A stretch of DNA of 17,562 nucleotides from Chloroflexota bacterium (lineage in GTDB: Bacteria; Chloroflexota; Anaerolineae; Anaerolineales; Anaerolineaceae), in the NCBI GenBank assembly GCA_029777225.1, contig JAKOSR010000167.1:1-17562 (forward strand), in the 5' to 3' direction. Positions within the stretch are counted from its first letter, which is position 1, and every line of letters begins with the position of its first letter. The notes beneath the pieces are model-generated. The model was not told the origin of the DNA. It saw only the letters and a program-made list of their open reading frames with translations, and made no database searches. Both the position numbers and the translations under genes were made by a program. Positions 15,319 through 17,562 of this stretch are shown piece by piece.

Positions 15319-15327
15319 TATATTATA
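15319..15327. promoter_or_regulatory. Shared -10 region between tRNA-Val and the FAH-family gene
   Basis: Reading TATATTATA on the plus strand, these nine bases contain TATAAT on the minus strand (15322-15327), 10 bp before the tRNA-Val 5' end. They also contain TATATT/TATTAT on the plus strand, 10-12 bp before the ATG at 15337. Only 25 bp separate the two genes. No clear -35 is seen on either strand. The tRNA promoter is the more convincing; the plus-strand use is inferred. Confidence 0.5.
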
Positions 15328-15336
15328 CGCTAAAAC

Positions 15337-16104
15337 ATGAAGATAATCCGATTTGAAACCAAGCTTACGCCCCCCCAATATGGCTGGGTCTCCCAGGATA
15401 AAGTTGGTGTTCTGGGTGGCGACCCATTCGGAGAATTTCGGCGGTTTGACCCTCAGTTTTCGCTTACAGAGGTTCACCTGCTTGCCCCCGTCCTGCCCAC
15501 AAAAATCGTAGCGGTGGGACGGAATTATTCTGAACACGCCCGGGAAATGAACGCGGCTGTGCCGGATGTGCCTGTCATCTTTTTTAAGCCAGTCTCCGCG
15601 GTTATCGCGAGCGGGGATGTCATCCTGATTCCGCCGCAATCCGAACGGGTGGAACACGAGGCCGAGTTGGCCGTCGTGGTTGGCAAGCGCAGCCGCTGGC
15701 TCACCCCGGAAACCGTTCGCGACGCCATTTTTGGCTACACCATTGCCAACGACGTGACAGCGCGGGACCTGCAGCAAAAGGATGCCCAATGGACGCGCGC
15801 CAAAGGTTTCGACACCTTCTGCCCGTTGGGGCCCTGGGTGGAAACGGAGTTTGACCCAACGGACGCCTTGATTTCCTGCCATGTCAACAACAGCCTCAGG
15901 CAGATGGCTTCCACGCGGGATATGGTTTTTGATGTTGAACAACTTTTGATGTATGTTTCGTCTATCATGACGCTGATGCCAGGGGACGTCCTGCTCACGG
16001 GCACACCGGCGGGGGTGGGCCGGCTGGCTTCCGGGGACGTCGTTTCCATCCATATCAATGGAATAGGCAGCCTGAATAATCCGGTGCGCGCGTCCAAGTC
16101 CTGA
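15337..16104 (+). CDS. Fumarylacetoacetate hydrolase (FAH) family protein
   Basis: A 255-residue FAH-fold protein. GRNYSEHAREM (61-71) is the family's GxNYxxH segment. E108 and E110 in VEHEAELAVVVG and D139 in IANDVTARD are the expected Mg/Mn ligands. K156 in AKGFDTFCPLGP and the TGTPAGVG loop near the C-terminus complete the active site. The family includes acylpyruvate hydrolases, oxaloacetate tautomerases/decarboxylases and aromatic meta-cleavage isomerases. The sequence alone does not pick one, and no aromatic-degradation genes are near, so a house-cleaning acylpyruvase or oxaloacetate role is more likely. It starts 25 bp from the divergent tRNA-Val with no ribosome site visible. It leads a tight plus-strand run (12 nt to the next gene). 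Confidence 0.9.
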   Translation: MKIIRFETKLTPPQYGWVSQDKVGVLGGDPFGEFRRFDPQFSLTEVHLLAPVLPTKIVAVGRNYSEHAREMNAAVPDVPVIFFKPVSAVIASGDVILIPPQSERVEHEAELAVVVGKRSRWLTPETVRDAIFGYTIANDVTARDLQQKDAQWTRAKGFDTFCPLGPWVETEFDPTDALISCHVNNSLRQMASTRDMVFDVEQLLMYVSSIMTLMPGDVLLTGTPAGVGRLASGDVVSIHINGIGSLNNPVRASKS

Positions 16105-16116
16105 CAACAACACCTC

Positions 16117-16404
16117 ATGCCCTTCGCGTATTGCAAGATTTCGCTTCACCTGCCTGAATGCCATTCCCTCAAGCAAAAACGGTCGGTATTGGCGACATTG
16201 ATGACCAAGATGAGACAGCTGAACATTTCCTTGATTGAATCCGCGCAGCAGGACTCGTGGCAGTTTGCCACCCTGGACCTGGTGCTTGTGGCAGGCAGCC
16301 AGGCCATCCTGGACCAGCAATTGGCTGAGGTGGAAAAAATCATCACCAAACATTTTTTACAGGTACAATTGCTCAACTTTAGCAAGGAAAGTTACCTATC
16401 GTGA
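16117..16404 (+). CDS. DUF503 (YlxP-like) small protein
   Basis: A 95-residue protein matching the DUF503 pattern: an N-terminal strand (YCKISLHLPECHSLKQKRSVL), then SLIESAQQDSWQFATLDLVLVAG, then a helical tail. The SLKxKR and E...QD.WQ..TL positions are conserved in this family. The family is small, cytoplasmic and ferredoxin-like; in Firmicutes the relative YlxP sits in the nusA-infB-rbfA operon, hinting at a ribosome-linked role, but the function is unknown. No Shine-Dalgarno site is visible before ATG 16117, so translation may be coupled to the FAH gene ending 12 nt upstream. Its TGA overlaps the GTG start of the next gene (GTGA, 16401-16404). Confidence 0.85.
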   Translation: MPFAYCKISLHLPECHSLKQKRSVLATLMTKMRQLNISLIESAQQDSWQFATLDLVLVAGSQAILDQQLAEVEKIITKHFLQVQLLNFSKESYLS

Positions 16405-17562
16405 CGCAAATCGACATAAACTCTACAGAGCTTCAAAAAATTCTCTATCACGTGGAAAAGCCCGGCCGGTATGTGGGCGGGGAACACAACCAGGTTACCA
16501 AGGACTGGGATTCAGTTGAAACACATGTGGCCCTGGTTTTCCCGGATATCTATGACCTCGGTGTGCCAAACCTTGGGCTCGCCATCCTCTACGACATCCT
16601 GAACAAACGGCCTGACGTGCTGGCTGAACGGGCTTTCGCGCCCTGGGTGGACATGGAAGCGCAGCTGAGGGAGAAACACATCCCGCTCTTTTCGTTGGAA
16701 ACCAAGCGACCACTGGGTGAATTTGATATTGTCGGCTTTACCCTGCCGTACGAGTCCATTTACACCAACGTTCTGAACATCCTGGACCTTTCAGGCATAC
16801 CGGCACGCTCCCGCGAGCGTGGCACGCGAGATCCCCTGGTCATCGCCGGCGGTCAGGCCTGCTTCAACCCGGAACCCATGGCGAACTTCATTGACGCGTT
16901 TGTCATTGGTGAAGGGGAAGAGGTTATACTGGAAGTTGTCGCCGCCCACCAAGCCTGGCGGGCAACCGGCGCGGGACGGGATGAGCTGCTGCGAAGCCTC
17001 AGCCGGATAGAAGGGGTGTATGTTCCTGCGCTTTATTGCATTGAATACAACCAAGACGGTACAATCAAATTAGTCAACCCCATTGATGAAAGCGTCCCAT
17101 CGCGGGTAACGAAACGGATTATGCCCGTGTTGCCGCCCCCCATTACGGATTTCATCGTCCCCAACGTGGAGATTGTGCACGACAGGATTGCGATTGAAAT
17201 CATGCGTGGTTGCACTCGTGGCTGCCGGTTCTGCCACGCGGGCATGGTCAACCGGCCGGTGAGGGAGCGCTCATCCCAGGAAATCACGGATGCCATTGCC
17301 AAAGGATTAGCTTCCACCGGTTACGAACAGGTGGGTCTGCTTTCGCTTTCCTCGTCTGACCACACACGCATCCTGGAATTGACCCAGGCTGTTTATGAGC
17401 GTTTTCATGACACCAGGGTGGCTGTGAGCCTCCCCTCGCTGCGCATCGCCTCATTTTCGGTGGATTTGATGGAGCAGTTACAGGACCTCAAACCCTCTGG
17501 TGGCTTTACTTTCGCGCCGGAAGCGGCCACGGAACGCCTGCGTGCGGTGATTAACAAGCCGC
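16401..17562 (+). CDS. B12-binding radical SAM protein, TIGR03960-like (3' partial)
   Basis: The frame is open to the right edge; 387 residues are visible. The N-terminal ~200 residues form a cobalamin-binding-like Rossmann region (VALVFPDIYDLGVPNLGLAIL, ~34-54; ETKRPLGEFDIVGFTLPYES; VIAGGQACFNPEP; FVIGEGEE). The radical SAM core follows: MRGCTRGCRFCHAGM with C271, C275 and C278 (CxxxCxxC) as 4Fe-4S ligands. This order and these motifs match the TIGR03960 family, whose reaction is not known to me. In many genomes it is paired or fused with DUF2344, often near RNase G/E and rplU-rpmA, so those genes may lie just beyond the window. GTG 16401 is taken as start because it overlaps the DUF503 stop and has AAGGAAAG about 10 nt upstream. 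Confidence 0.88.
   Translation, partial: MTQIDINSTELQKILYHVEKPGRYVGGEHNQVTKDWDSVETHVALVFPDIYDLGVPNLGLAILYDILNKRPDVLAERAFAPWVDMEAQLREKHIPLFSLETKRPLGEFDIVGFTLPYESIYTNVLNILDLSGIPARSRERGTRDPLVIAGGQACFNPEPMANFIDAFVIGEGEEVILEVVAAHQAWRATGAGRDELLRSLSRIEGVYVPALYCIEYNQDGTIKLVNPIDESVPSRVTKRIMPVLPPPITDFIVPNVEIVHDRIAIEIMRGCTRGCRFCHAGMVNRPVRERSSQEITDAIAKGLASTGYEQVGLLSLSSSDHTRILELTQAVYERFHDTRVAVSLPSLRIASFSVDLMEQLQDLKPSGGFTFAPEAATERLRAVINKP

Noticed and set aside
15289..16353. Long (354-codon) open frame on the minus strand
   Set aside because: Antisense to the clear FAH-family and DUF503 genes, overlaps tRNA-Val, and its translation shows no domain or membrane pattern.

Overview
The window looks like chromosomal DNA of a Chloroflexota bacterium, most likely Anaerolineae. 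This is inferred from the C-terminal Thr-Pro repeat tail of the first protein (a habit of secreted Anaerolineae proteins), the moderately GC-rich coding sequence and the gene families present. No marker in the window fixes the taxonomy. The genes are densely packed and nearly all look like resident housekeeping or accessory genes. I see no insertion sequence, integrase, CRISPR array, phage gene or plasmid function.

Layout: (1) 1-1657, 3' part of a secreted beta-helix/fibronectin-like surface protein with a Thr-Pro stalk and a C-terminal membrane anchor. (2) 1727-2563, a metallo-beta-lactamase-fold hydrolase behind a clear promoter, overlapping tail-to-tail with (3) a 9-helix membrane protein on the minus strand (2560-3393). 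(4) 3476-4453, an unrecognised 6-helix membrane protein, followed by gyrB (start probably TTG at 4480) and dinB (6438-7625). (5) tRNA-Thr(CGT) and a bidirectional terminator, converging with a fused ADP-forming acyl-CoA synthetase on the minus strand (7766-9871). (6) Divergent from it, a three-gene operon at 9984-15193: two UvrD-like superfamily 1 helicase proteins and a RecB/Cas4-type nuclease with a four-cysteine iron-sulfur signature. Its genes are joined by two identical 8-nt overlaps. (7) tRNA-Val(TAC) on the minus strand. (8) A plus-strand run of a fumarylacetoacetase-family protein, a DUF503 protein and the 5' part of a B12-binding radical SAM protein that leaves the window.

Functionally, gyrB (supercoiling), dinB (translesion synthesis) and the helicase-helicase-nuclease operon (probably double-strand end processing, an AddAB/RecBCD-like job split over three polypeptides) make the centre of the window a DNA-maintenance neighbourhood. 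The acyl-CoA synthetase fits ATP formation from acyl-CoA in a fermentative anaerobe.

The most interesting items are the three-gene helicase/nuclease module, whose first subunit keeps Walker A but has eroded later helicase motifs, and the dinB leader. In that leader a Shine-Dalgarno sequence, a terminator-like hairpin and a T7 run abut the start codon directly. Several promoters share an extended -10 (TGn plus TATAAT-like), and some lie so close to the gene that the mRNA would be nearly leaderless.
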